DNA of 64,000 nucleotides, from positions 346,462,169 to 346,526,168 of the forward strand of contig NC_081412.1 of the NCBI RefSeq assembly GCF_030272615.1. The letters run 5' to 3'. Origin of the DNA: Cryptomeria japonica. Its lineage: Eukaryota; Streptophyta; Pinopsida; Cupressales; Cupressaceae. The notes beneath the pieces are model-generated. The model searched no databases. It had not been told where the DNA came from and worked only from the letters and a program-made list of their open reading frames with translations. The position numbers and the translations under genes were made by a program. The first letter of the stretch is position 1, and the number at the start of each line of letters is the position of its first letter. Below, piece after piece: positions 46,665-61,458 of this stretch.

Positions 46665-49654
46665 TGTGAGGCCCTACCCCGACTCAGCTTGACATTTTCA
46701 GTTATTTGCATATTGAGACTATTATGGATGCTTTATTTTATGCTTTATGGATTTAGAACCTATATGACTCCATGATTTGGATCACATTGACGTATATTGA
46801 TGCTTCATTTGATGCATTTTGATTATGAAACTTTATACATTGCTAGAATAGAATTACTTTGAAATGGTGAATGTCATTATTGGAATTGCAGGACTTCATT
46901 TTGATGATAGAAAAATGATGCTTATTTTATGAATGGTTCAATTTTGAGAATTATGATAATTGCTTATGTGGAATCGAATTTGAATGAATCAGATATTGAA
47001 TTATTATTGTCAAATGTATGAGTGGTTGATGTGCAATGAAATCTATGTATTTAATTATGTATAATTGTGATTACTTGGAATTACTAATGTGTTAATTGAG
47101 ATGCGCAGGAAAATTATCCATGTGACCATGGAATAAATATGGAGAACCAAACCTAGACCAATGTACATTTGTGAAGCCAGGGGTTGTCTATTTGGAGAGA
47201 CAACACCCCGTTTGTAATGTATTTTATTTGTGAAAGTAAATTATGCATGTGTGTTAATTTGATTTTATTTAATTGTGTAAACCTACAAGAGACAAATTCC
47301 ATGTGTGATTTTTATATTGTATTTTATTGTGTCACTTGACACATGTGATGATTAGTGTCATTGATTTTGACTTGTCTCTTGGAGGGAGTTTTGTTTTTAC
47401 CAAAGCCATTCAAACACAAGAGTGTGGTCCCAAATTTGCCTTGGGTAGGGAGTCTTGGGAGTGGTCAACTCAGGTTTGACCCGTAGGTTAACTTCAGTTG
47501 GGTTTCTAAGGGGTCAAATGGACTCCTAGGGTCAGTTTTAGGGCTTTTCTAAAGGTCCAAAGGGTATACCTATGGGTTAGGGGTATTTTGAAACATGTGA
47601 CTTCTCCCATGTGACTGTTTAGTCACCTCAAAAAGTGGTTTTTTCCAAGGTGAGCGAAAATTCAACTTAGAAGGTTCCTCCTAGGATAGACAACCTTCCC
47701 TTTTGATGTCAAACTCTCTTCCCCATCCTCTCTCACCTTTTCCCTTTCCGATTTTAGTAATATGTAAGAGGTTGGGAAGAGCAACCAATGGGAACTCTCA
47801 CCTCACCCAAGGAGTTGGGAAGTGTGTGAGAGGCCTTCTTAGGCAAGGATTAGGGACTTAGTGAGTAATCACCCACTCTCCATTGTTGGAGATTATGCAA
47901 TTTTTGAAATTTAGTTGTAAGATAGAATTTTGGTGAAGGGTTGGTGAAACGTTTGTGAGGATTTGGGCAGCTCATCCCCAACTAAGTCTATCATACCTAT
48001 TGGCATATTAAGGTTGGTTTTATTTCCTTTTGTTTATGTTGTTTATGTTGTTTTTTTTTTTTGAAAGAAAGAAATGCTTGTTTGAAGAGATGTGTATATG
48101 TAATTTGTTGTAGGGGAAAAATGTAAGTTTTCATTTCTATGTTCTTGTTTATGTGTTCTTGTTTTGGGAGTGTCCAAGACCTCCTACTCTTGGGAGAGTA
48201 GGATGGTCTTGGAGTGGAAGAAGTATGACAACCTTGGGTGAGAGGCTCTCCTTATGGAGAGTGATCTCAAGGGTGTCCTTTGTGACCCTTGCTGCATAGC
48301 CTTGTGTATGCATTTGGGGGTCATAAGGGGAGGAAATATGGCTTTTATGCCTTTGTGGGGGCATAAGGTGTGGAGGTGAAAATTGTTGTATTTTGTTTTG
48401 CCATGAGGTGGCTTGATTTGTATTATGCTTGAAATCTCCCCAATGGTACTTGGTCCACTTCCACCCATGGAAAGTTCATCACAAGTTGTGGTGAGAGTGT
48501 AGCTTGGGATGGGATAATGTATGTTAAGTGTTTGCCTTTGTTGTTGAGTTGTTGTTTGTTTGTAACCCATCTAGTGCTTGGTTCTCCAAGCTCGGTGGTG
48601 GCTTCTAGTAAGCCTAGGCTAGGAGGTGAGCTCTCCATGGTCAAGTTGTGTGTTATTGCAGGTTGCTTGGGATGGAAAAGAAAAGATAAAGGGAATAGTT
48701 GATGTTTTATATTGCAGAAAAGTTTAAAAGACAAACGTATTTAATATTGTAGCTTGTAAAGAAAAAGAGAGTCATTGCTGTATTTATTTTCCAAAAGAAA
48801 AGAAGTGTATTTATATTATTCATATTACTATGGAAGGGAAAATACTAGTTGGGTTTTCAAACCCATTTGTATTGTTATTTACCTTGTATTTTAATTTGCT
48901 AAAGAAACGTATTTCTCTTATTTTGGTTAGTTTTGCAAAAAGGGAAGATGAAATATATTAGCTTGTATTTGAATCCTAAAAAAAAATTTAAAAAATAAAG
49001 TTGTAGCATTTAAATTTATTCTACAAATAAGGGTTCATTTATTCACTTATGCAAGATAGAAATGGTATATTAAAGCTCATACATTATATTCTGATTTTAC
49101 TTATGCTGCTGCAAATTAAATTAAATCTGTCATTTTTACTTTCATTTAAAGCAGAAAATAAATCCTATAGTAGTAGCTTATTTTATACAAAAAAAAGGAA
49201 TAGCATATAGTTCTAGTCTTAAATTTATTTACCAGAAAGGATCATATTTAAGTTTGCTGTTAGAATGCATGGTAGATAATAGTTTCAGAATGTTAGTTTT
49301 TAAACAAACAAAAAAAAAGAATATTAAGCATATATTTCTTCAGCCTTTTAAGAGGAGGATATTTTTCCCATTATACAAACCACAAATAATATTAGGAAAA
49401 TCTTTGTATGCATGTTAGAGATATACAAAATATCAAACTCATAAGATGCCTAAATGAGTTATTATTTAAAAGCAGCAATATATACTTGCATATATATATA
49501 TATAAGGAATATACACCACCTATTTATTTAAATACTTCATTTTGAAAATCTGTTTATTTTAAAATTAAAAAAAAAACAGTGATGTATTACAGATTTAATA
49601 ATAAAAAATAATAAAAAGAAGGAGAAAACTAATAAACTGGTTAAATAAGTCATT

Positions 49655-49727
<73 letters not shown>

Positions 49728-51143
49728 AATATATATACATATATATATATATATAAATTATTCATTATATGTGAAGTCTGCATATTTAAAAAAAAAACTA
49801 TATATTTTCTTACCTTTGTATATATATAGAGAGAGAGAGAAAAATAAAAATAAAAAATAAGTATTATGCATTTTTTTTAAACACAAAAAAAAAGGGGATT
49901 TAAAAATAAAGATTTTGGCAAGTGGAAAGTGGGGGGCCGCAACCTTGGGCGGCAACGCCCACAGTCTGCGAGAGCCCGCAGCTGTGGTCGGCGACGTCCG
50001 CAGGCTGCGGGAGCCGCAGCTGTGGGCGGCGCCGTCCACAGGCTGCAGAACACGCAGCTGTGGGCGGCGACGTCCACAGACTACGGGAGCTGCAGCTGCG
50101 GGCGGCACTGTCCGCAGCCCGCGGCACACTCCCGCACCGCCTTCTCCCACTCCCGCACAAAGAAAAACCCTCGCTCTGCTCTCTCTCCACCATTCCTCCC
50201 TTCGGCTCCGCTGAGTATTGAAGCTCGGGCCGCCGCGCCCGCACCTGCACACACACACACAAAAAAAAAGAACATACACACACAGCGCGCACACACACCA
50301 AAAAAAAAAAAAAAAAGAATATTATGTGGTCACATACATGCCCTAACCCTAACTTCAGGTTAGGGCAAATTCAAAATAAGGTAATAAAAGAAAAGAGGGC
50401 TCCATTAACCCTTGGGTATGAACACACACACACACATGTGTGTGTGTGTGTGTGTACATATATACATATATATGTGTGTGTGTGTGTGTGAATATATTTT
50501 GTTCACATTCTCTCACACTTGTTAGAAATATAAATATATATACATGACTTATCAACATATATGTATATATGTAATTAAATTCTATATTTTGTTTGGAATT
50601 AAAATGGTTAATTGTAAATTAGATAATGCACTTTTAAATTAGTAAATAAATGTAGAAGCATTTTAATAAGAAGATTTTAAACTCTTTGGAAGGATAAACC
50701 TTTGGGAAAAATATAGCGATATTTGTTGGGTCAAGTGGCCCATTTAAATTTTAAATTATAAGGTATTTTAATTTATGGAGATTTTATTTAATAGGGTTGT
50801 TAAATTTAATAACTAGGTCCTTTTATTTAGACCCTAAGTAATTAAAGAACTATAAGAGATTATTGGACAATTAATTTTAGAGATTATATATTACGTTTGA
50901 GATTAATCGCTAGGAGAGTCTAATTATTTATTAATGGAAGATTAGTGATAACTCTTTTGGAGAGATATTAGCTCCCTGGTAACTTAGATAATTTTATCAC
51001 CAAATTAATTTAATTGTTTGATTCACTCAAAACATAGTTAAGACCAAACTAGTGTGCATTATTTTATTTAAGTTAGTCGTACTAAGTTAAGTATTTATAA
51101 AAAAAAAATTATTCCGTTTGTGCCCAAAAGTTTGGGCATGACA
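46665..51143 (+). repeat. 3' LTR of the Tekay-like element
   Basis: 4479 bp, TGTGAGGCCC...GCATGACA, followed by the AAAAT duplication. The GC-rich block has four units here (GCAGCTG at 49978, 50016, 50054, 50092) against five in the 5' LTR. The TA run at 49490-49504 is short, while another at about 49658-49755 is long. Confidence 0.93.
49970..50110 (+). repeat. GC-rich 38-bp tandem repeat in the 3' LTR (4 units)
   Basis: Exact 38-bp spacing over four units; one unit fewer than the 5' LTR copy. Several CG sites have become CA or TG. Confidence 0.88.
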
Positions 51144-51215
51144 AAAATTAAATATAAAAAATACTTTAATAATAAAGATTTTTTTTTTTTGAAAGAGTTT
51201 TCTTAAAGTCTATCA

Positions 51216-52893
<1,678 letters not shown>

Positions 52894-55800
52894 AAAGAGA
52901 AGGAACTATAGTGGAGGTTTTCACATTAATCAGTGATTAAAACGTCTTTCTTTGGCCAATAATAAACTATGTTTTGTTCTGGCTAATACTGAAAACTAAA
53001 ATCTGCTCGAAAGTTAACAAGTCTAAAATTTGTGTGGCTGTTATTGGCCTCTGCAAAATGGCAGGGAAGCATTGCAGTTTCCCAGAAGAGAGAACGTAAG
53101 TTCTGTCACTGCGTTGCAGATTATCAGAACAGAGTTTCACGTGATGGCTTTAGACATCTCAGACAAAGATTGTTTCGGGAGACGCTTCAGTTGGTTGTAA
53201 TAAGAACTTGTCTGAAGATTAATTCTTGTCAAGCTTTGTGTTGAGAATAACTGTTCTGCAGCCGTATCATTATGTTGTAGACTACTCCTTTTTGCATTGC
53301 CACTCTTATTATTATGCATACTGTTTCAGCATAAGAGAAATAAGTTTTCCCTACACTCAGAAATGCGTCCCCCAACTGGACCGTATTGAGACGCTTTTTT
53401 CCTACTATGCCAATAACCATGCCTATTCCTATTCTTCTCAGCTGTGTTATTTTTATTAATATCTCCTTGCTTTCTGCCAAGCGAACCACCACTTTGTCAG
53501 AGATGGATAATGTTATTGCAGATTGAAGACCATGTAAGAAGCTGTCTCTCCATTGTCATTGCCTACAACATTGAGAATGTTATCAGCTGGGAAGGGATGA
53601 CTGTCAATGTTTTATTTAATAATAGATTAAAGTTCAGGCTTCATGTTAGTTGCATCGAAAAGTTGTTCTATATATTTCAGTCTTGAACACACATTTTCTT
53701 TAAGTCCTAAATATACACTTTCGATGACACAAGTTTTGGAACTTTAAACATTAATCCAATCTGATAGTTAAACTAGGATATAATGTTGTTAATCTTTTAG
53801 TATTACTCATCAAAACATTTTGTTAAGCTCTGAAGCCTGAAAGCATTGAGTCCTCACCACGTCCAGGGCCCAGGCTTGGTCAAAGTCTCTTAGAGCTACT
53901 TTAAGTAATCAATTTATTCTCCTCTCACAACTTTGGTCACATCACACTACCTTAAAAGGCACTTCTAGAAACTTGTTTTTATGGAAGGAAGAACCAATTC
54001 AACATATATCTACAATATCGATTAATATAAACCTTTTTTTTCTTCACCCTTATTATATAATGCAACTAACGTAAATATACTTCAAGAAATGGATACAATC
54101 CATACTTGTTTTGAGCTCTAAAAAAAGTATCATTCCCTTATTCCTGGTTCTTAATGTTTCTTTTGTAGCAGGTGACTTAATCCTACTTTGATTTTCTTAT
54201 TGTCTTAATATTTAGTATACTCCTTACGATATCCAGTTGACCCAAAAATTGCAACATAGCAACAACAAATGAAATAGTAGGTGCAACAATAGTCTGTAGA
54301 AAATAGAGTAAATTCTTGCTTCTCTCTCACACAATTTTTAGAATGGTCCAGATCTATTCCAACATGTTTGGGGTAAGTAAATTTATACAATTTCATACAA
54401 TATGCAAGTCAGGTTGGCTAATGGCTCTTATCAACAATGCCAACGAGTGAATGGAATAAATCTACACGTTTGATGTAGTGTAGAATATATCATATGCCAA
54501 ATTTTTTATTATATTTTTTTTGAATGATTTTATTGGATCTATTTATTTTTTATTATTCTTAGTATGATGGTTATTACTTATATATCATTCTTCACATGGC
54601 CTTTGATTTTTATAGAATTAAACTTTAATTTTATATTTTATATTTTATTATATCTGTATTTATTTTTTTATATTTTAATTTATTACTATTATAATCCCAT
54701 TTCAAAAAGGGGACATTATAACTGACATGCTAGGTATGTTTGCATTGGGCTGATCTTGTATGCATGGGTCATAACATCCAAAAGGTCCCAATTTTAAGTC
54801 TTCACTTTTTGGTGTAACTTTTTAAAACTAAGAGACCCCTAGGGAACAAAATCAAAGTGGTATTAACTCTCCTAGATTATGTTTTATCAAAAAAGGAATT
54901 AAGGATCTAAAATTTCTTCAATCTAATTATTGCAAAATTTCCAACTAAATGCTGAACAACATGTTGATTGAGTTGAATGCTTTTAGCAATTTTGACTTGC
55001 TGGGTTTCAAGACAAATAGATTCTATTTTCATGCAAGAGAAGATCTCTCCATGGCTTTTTGACAAATTGTAAAAGGAGAGTCCCCTCCTCATCAAAGTCG
55101 ATTTTTATGGTAGCATATAAGATTAGAAGATGAAATCTAAGGGCAACAGAAAATTAAAAACTTCTGAGATTAGATTACAACCATCATGCATTCTTGTAGT
55201 ATTAACAGAGGCCTTGCATGCATAACTTTTCATAATATAATCATACGAAACAATATACACAATTAAAAATTGGCAAGCACTATCTACGTCTATCATGCTT
55301 CTAATTAATCTCAAACTGAAAAACAGAATGTAAAAAATTACCCTTCATCCAAAAATGAGTCCTTTAATGACCCTCCTGCCTTTTCAATAATTTGTATTGC
55401 TTCCAAATTGGTTCTACCCTAAACAACAATCAACATGAGCTATTAATTAATGTAAGAGATATAACAGAACAAGTTAGAATCCTAAAAACATAAAGATGCA
55501 TGGAATACTCTGAATTGGTTCAAACCTAAGTTTACTGAAAAAAAAAAAAAAAAAACCAAATAATAACATAAAGAAGAAATTGATATCTGTACAACTCATC
55601 ACTCATCATAAGAAACCTAGCTAATCCCAACAAAATAGAATGAATAGTAGTCACTGCAAATAAGTATTGGCAACAATTCATTCTATTAATATCAAATATA
55701 TATTTAAAGCAATTTGCCCTTCCCCATTAGCAATAGTAATACACTAACAACCAAAAGAAATTAACTACCTTAAGCTGCATTACTGCATCAACAACCAACA

Positions 55801-57216
55801 CTACAAAGTGTTCTTTGTCCTGTGTTGGAACTCACTGCTTCACTTCTACCAAGCCTGTCAATAACAACACATACATTCTGTCACTCTTCGACAGGAACTT
55901 TGCTTCTTTGCAACTCTTGTTTATGATTTAGTCTAAGTTCAACTTTTTTTTTATTTTTAAATTTTTTTTAATGTTGTTAGGATGTTACTGTGCTTTTGAA
56001 TATGTTAAATAATAAAGACAAAATGCAATCTGTTAATTCTTGAAGATGTCACGTTGCATAAAAAATTGATAAATTTCAAGGACTCATTCCATATCTCTTC
56101 TATCTGTCCAAGGATCTCCAAGTTTTAGGTTATACGTGGTCAACCACAGCACTTTTTCAAAATGTGTTGTCAAGAATCCTTTTGCCGCTCCATAATAGTT
56201 TTGAAGATTTAGTGCTAAAGTCCTTTTATGGCTATGAAATCCTTCTCAGGGTTTTTAGCTTAAGGAGCACTTCTGTCTTGTTTAAAGAAAGTGGAAAATC
56301 TTATGCAGTCCATATAGGGACCATGATGGCATTCAAGCTTTACAACATAAAATGCATCCTTATTTGGTTTTTATCAGTGACTGCGCAGATGGTTTATTTT
56401 AAAATGGTATTCAAGTTTATAGCCAAAAAAGATTTGCTGCATCAAGTATGGGGAGATAGAGAGTAAATATGGATTTGAGACTGTACATGCAAGGCGATAT
56501 AGTTGGGATTCTACGGATGAGAATGTTGATGGAGAATGAGAAGTACAAAGTGACATTGATAGTGGGCTTGAAAAGGAAAGCAAGATGTTCATGTTGAAAC
56601 TACTGGTATAGTGAAAACAAAAGAGGATGTAAATAGTGGGATATATGCATCAAAAAAGATAAAGCAAGCAAATCTTGTAATATTCGTAAGGGATGTAGTG
56701 TTGAGAAGGGGATCTTCACAAGTCCGCCTTGAACACCTCCAGCGATGGTGTGGAACTCAGAAATATCCCTCCTATTTTATTTAAGGGGATGGGTTTTAAA
56801 ACCATCTTCTGACTACTTAAGGGCTGGGTAGAGAGGGGCCGCCTAGCTCCAGTCGAGTGGATTGCAGGGGTCCTCACGCTATCGGTTTCGTGGTTCCTCA
56901 CGCTGTCGACTTCATGGATCTGCATCAAAGCATGTTTTATTAAACAATGGTTGTAAGCTACTTAGTAGACATGTATTCAAACCGTGGAAGGGGAAATCAG
57001 GCATAGAGAGAGCATTCAAACTATTTCGTTAAAATGCTTCAATGAAATGTTATCCCATGGATTGGAATCTTTGCACACTATTTGCACATGATGGGCATTT
57101 GTTATTGAGTTATTTTTCTTTTGTTTAAGAAGTCAGATGCTAGGGATTGTAATCCAATTGAAGAATGAAAGGCATAAAATTGTTTGACAGAATGCCATGG
57201 AACAAGATGTGGTTGC
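52894..57216. other. Low-copy-looking sequence without a recognisable gene
   Basis: Base composition is less AT-rich than nearby at 53000-53680 and 56700-56930. Frames worth noting are 53444-53686 (+), 56164-56466 (+, 100 codons, no motif) and 56716-56928 (-). I recognise none. A short direct repeat (CCTCACGCTRTCGRYTTCRTGG, two units) lies at 56872-56920. Because the helicase remnant starts at 57217, some of this may be decayed flanking or upstream helicase sequence, but I found no matching motif. Confidence 0.4.
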
Positions 57217-57803
57217 GAACCATTTGACAGATTTCTCGAGCAATTTTTGACTTGTTTCAAGAATCGCTTAGGAGATGGCAATCAACGATATATACAAATG
57301 CTCTTGGTGTTTGTTCGAGCATTTTTATAATGCTTATCAGATGATAAAAAATATATGGTTGAGGCATCTGCAAATGATTTGGAAACGATTCATAGAATGG
57401 TGTTGTTATGACGGTCAATGAATTCCTATTTTCATTTGAGATTGACAATATAAACACAGTTAAGCTGCAATGATACATGAAAGAGAGGAATATTATTCAT
57501 AAGGTAAGTAGCTATGGGAAGAAACTATCTTCTTATACAAAGTGATTGTTTGCAATCTCGAAACAGTGCAGGTAGGTTTGTAAGCAGTGCAATGTCTAGG
57601 TTTCATTCATTGGCAGGTCTTCTACTTGCATTAATAAATGCTTATAGTTATGGTAGAATACTTGTTTCAAGACAAACCATGGCTAGTAATGAGAAACATG
57701 AAGAGGGATATCTTAAATTTGTGATGCTTGATGTTGAGAAATTTTTGCAGAGATTGTGGATCAAGCTTGAACTGTTGTACTATCTGGTGGATTATCAGAC
57801 CAA
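57217..57803 (+). pseudogene. CHL1/DDX11-type DNA helicase pseudogene fragment, apparently intronless
   Basis: Consecutive blocks, in order, resemble the plant CHL1 (DDX11, Rad3-family helicase for sister-chromatid cohesion): FKNRLGDGNQRYIQMLLVF then VRAFL (57253-57327); a block from 57408 with NEFLFSFEIDNINTVKL, then RNIIHKVSSYGKKL; FHSLAGLLLALIN (about 57602-57640) with GRILVSRQ; GYLKFVML (about 57698); and EIVDQA plus VVLSGG (57750-57797). Frames change between blocks (1, 0, 1, 0) and stops occur (57328, one after KLQ, one after DQA). The blocks run on without gaps long enough for introns, which suggests a processed copy. Identification is from memory of the family. Confidence 0.68.
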
Positions 57804-57929
57804 CGGTGGAGTTGGGAATTTTCAAGCATATTTGGCTGTTTATGAGAAAGAAATTGGAATATGTAAATGGATATCAACAAATCCAGTCTGTTATCTGATG
57901 GAAAAGCCAGCACATCATTACTAAATGTT

Positions 57930-59537
57930 GTCATTGAAAGTTCCAAAGCTTAACAATGGCGTGATAATATTTACAGGCAGACAGATATTTTTAAACTAAA
58001 AAAATAGAGTAGGTACTGTAGAGGTTTTTTAGGAATTTAAAAAAAAAAAAATTTTAACAGCAATCTAAACTTAAATATGTGACAAGTAGCAAATATCATC
58101 CCTGAGCTGGTGGGGCAATTTCTAGCCCCACCCCGATATGTCCAGTCCTAAAAAATACAGACTACTATTTTTTAGGAAAAGATTTTAAATAAATCTCTAG
58201 CATAATTTTTTTTATTTCATGAGACCTCCCACCCCATAAAAATAAAAGCTTAAGCCCCAGCAATGCATAAGGTCACAAAGAGTTGAAGGAGAAAAAAAAA
58301 AAAGTTACAATAAAGTAGGAAGCATGTCCTGTTTTTGTGCCAGATCGATTACCAAATGAACACTTGTTGTAACAAACAACTATCATCCACCTGTCTTAGC
58401 AATAGAGGACAACTGTTGATCAAGCATATTTACTTTTAGGAGGATTCAACCATCTATAACCCCTACGCCTGGGTGAAGTCGTTTGAGCAAAAGAAGACAA
58501 GCTTGATTTTCTTGTAACTGAAAATGACAAGATAAAACAAGGAGTTGCAGGTCAAAAGAGCAGATTGGATTTTAATATAGTTTGTGGCAGTCAAAGATTA
58601 CCTGGACGGTTGAAAATGAGTAGGTGATTTTTTACAGTTAAAGGGAAGTCTGAAATTAAGGTATGTCTTTAGAATCATGAAGAAAATAGTCATTAAGCCA
58701 CATAGAGAATGTTCAACGTGGGGTAAAGTGGTCCCAACGGTTATGTAGAGAATTTGTTGGGGGGTATTCAAAGGAGAAAAGGCAGGAAATCAGTTCCTAA
58801 GCGCCTAAGTAGAGGTTGGTTAAAAACTCAGTCAAAGGAGTCATGATCTTGTCTTCTTATATCTTCAACGTTGAAGATTAGATATGGGACATTTCTGGAC
58901 TCACTTTAGGGGTTCTTGTTGTTTTTCAAAACTGAGTATTGTAATTTTATCAGTTCTTTTCAAGTAAGAAACAATATTATAATTCAAAATATATGAAATA
59001 GATTTTTATGCAGTCGTAGAAAAATATCTTTTGATCAATAGACAAGTTTATTAGCTTTCTCAGATTCTTCATAGTGTGTAAAGTTTTAGGAATGATGGAT
59101 ACAATACTGTGATATTCGATGTGTCCATTATTTTATGTTTCATTTTTAGTTTATCTTTATGTAGAATTACATGAGTGCAAGTCATTATTTATGTTATGAG
59201 CTATGAATCTTTTAGTTGCAAAGAATATCTAATTTTCTTTCTAAAATCTTCAAAAACTTCAACTTTACTATGAAACACTTATGCACAAATATGTTAAAGT
59301 TGAGTTGTGCTTAGTCTAGTTTTTTCATTAAGCATATTTTATATGTCAAGCAACGTTACATGTCACAGAAATTTGGTGCATCACCCATTAGATTTTTGCT
59401 TTCATTTTAAGTCTTTTCTCTCCCTTTTCTTGGTGAAGGTAGTAGTTTAGGTGAGGTATCAATAGAGAACCAACTCTATAATTGGAGGTTGGTCTCAATC
59501 ATTGGAGCCCACACTTTGTGAGGCCATCCAACTGTTT
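57930..59537. other. AT-rich sequence, no gene seen
   Basis: No coding frame over 80 codons with a motif. Poly-A tracts at about 58038 and 58291. Confidence 0.5.
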
Positions 59538-60606
59538 TGTTGTGGTTGAACTGGGTTCGACAAGGGTGTACATTGTAGTGATAACAATAACAATTACCCA
59601 ACAAAAAAATCCATATACATAAGGGACACAAGATTTTACATGGAAACCTTTATAGGAGAAAACACAATAAATATTCCTTGTATGAAGCCTTCTTACAAAT
59701 TTTGTAGGGACCAACCCACAAGAGATACTAATCCCCAACAATTGGGCACCGAACTAACAATAGACGCCAATCTCTTTCAATAAGAAACACCAACCTATCA
59801 ATCTCCCTATATAGAAGGAACCAACCTTCAAGATAATGATATGATAAATGTTTGGGAACTTCTTCTTATATCTACTCTAAATTGTCTTCTTAAATTTGCT
59901 CATAACCTTGTCCAAATCTGCTTAAAAACATCTTCAAAAATCTATCATAAGTCTTCTCTAACATCTCTCACAAATAAGCTCAAATAGCTCATAAATCTGC
60001 TCAAATACTTCTTGCAAATTTACTTTAAAACATCTTATTTCTACTCTCCATACAAATAATTATCCCTCGAATTGCTTACATTTAACACTCTTTCAATCTT
60101 GTATTTATACTTGTCATAACACCCCTTTATCTAAGAGATACAACTCTCCAAAGAGGTTGGTCCAATCGAACATTAAATATCTTTTATTTTATTTAAAATT
60201 TCTCTCAAGAAGTGGGTGTCAAAACTAGGAGGGATCAGCCCAACCAACAACAACTAATTTTTATTTATTTTATTTGCTTTCCCAAATTGGGTGTCCAAGT
60301 CAATGAGGTCAACCCTCTTGTGAGGCTCCAAAAAATATTTTATTTATTTATTTTAGCTTCCTTAAATGGGGTGACCAAGGAGGGGGGTTGAACTCCATAA
60401 AAACAATAATTAATCTAGATTTTTGAACTCCACAAAGGCACGAGACATGGCTCGGCCCATGTAAATAAAAGGTCATCATTTTTGCATAGTAATTGATTCC
60501 TCCTTACCTAACGATATCTCAATAATAGTGCCATAAATTTGGCATAATAGAATCTCCAATAATTAGCCATAAAATTGACCTTTGACATCAATGACATAAT
60601 CCAACA
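59538..60606 (-). repeat. 3' LTR of the minus-strand copia
   Basis: On the minus strand it begins TGTTGGATTATG at 60606, right after the polypurine tract. It probably ends ...CAACCACAACA at 59538 (59533 also possible). Near its end is the usual copia phrase GGTTTCCATGTAAAATCTTG. Only one copy is in the window, so the left end is provisional. Confidence 0.6.
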
Positions 60607-60620
60607 ATCCCCCCTTTGTC
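60607..60620 (-). other. Polypurine tract of the minus-strand copia
   Basis: On the minus strand GACAAAGGGGGGAT lies immediately before TGTTGGATTATG. Confidence 0.75.
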
Positions 60621-60810
60621 ATTGATGGAAACTTTGCAAATAAATAATCTTGGAATGCAATATAAACAAACTTCTTCCCTTGACAAAAATTCTCCCCCTC
60701 ACTCTACTCTCCCTTGGACATCAATGGAAAAGGATTTTTGGGGCTAAAGGATAAGACAATGAATGGATCCCCTTGTACACATGCATCTACTAAAGAACTT
60801 AGAGATAGGA

Positions 60811-61458
60811 TTAGAGTAATATCACACCCAATTTCTCCCTTAGGTACTCAAAAGTCTCTTTTGGTAGAGGATTTGTGAAGATGTCTGCAATTTGTTCCCT
60901 TGTAGCAATGTACACCAACTTCACTTGTTGATAAACCACTTTCTCTCTTAAGAAATGGTATTTTATTGGAATATGCTTTTTCCTAGAGTACATAACTAAA
61001 TTATTTAAAATATTTATTGCACTTGTATTACCATATAATATGGAGATGGGATGCTAATTCTCAACCTTAAAATCCTTCAATTTTTGTTTCATCTGGAGAA
61101 CTTGTGTGCAACAAGTTACTATTGTGATGTATTTCACCCCCGTTATAGATAAAGAAATTGAAGCATGTCTCTTATTCAAGCAAGATACAAGATTGTTACC
61201 AAGGAGGAATGCTCCTCCACTAGTACTTTTTTTGTCATCAACATTGTCAGTCCAATCCATAACTGTATATGTTGCCAAGGTGAAATCTTCACCTCTTGGA
61301 TACCACAACCCAAAATCCATTTGCCCTTTATATATTTGAAAACTCTCTTGATTTCTTGTGCATGAGTTTTCTTTGGTGATGTCTGTAACAGTGCCAATAG
61401 ACCAACTACGCATAATATCGGGCCTTGTAGCTGTCACATCTAATAAACTTCCAATCAT
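60811..61458 (-). pseudogene. Copia RNase H remnant
   Basis: Two minus-strand frames. 61458-61054 starts MIGSLLDVTATRPDIM, the RT-RNase H connection, and includes DDKKSTSGGAFLLGNNLVSC, the copia RNase H core. 60993-60811 has KHIPIKYHFLREKV and EQIADIFTNPLPKETFEYLR, the conserved C-terminal end. Between them lies broken sequence. RNase H would remove template RNA. It is dead through frameshifts. Confidence 0.85.

Larger units (their letters stand above)
37197..51143 (+). mobile_element. Ty3/gypsy chromovirus, Tekay/Del-like, 13.9 kb
   Basis: Two long LTRs (4532 and 4479 bp) are flanked by AAAAT on both sides (37192-37196 and 51144-51148). The interior of 4.9 kb has a tRNA-Met primer site, gag, CCHC, protease, RT, RNase H, integrase, a chromodomain-like tail and a polypurine tract. 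Very long LTRs with a compact interior and a C-terminal chromodomain fit the Tekay/Del branch of plant chromoviruses. The polyprotein has six stops and one frameshift, so the copy is dead. Confidence 0.92.
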
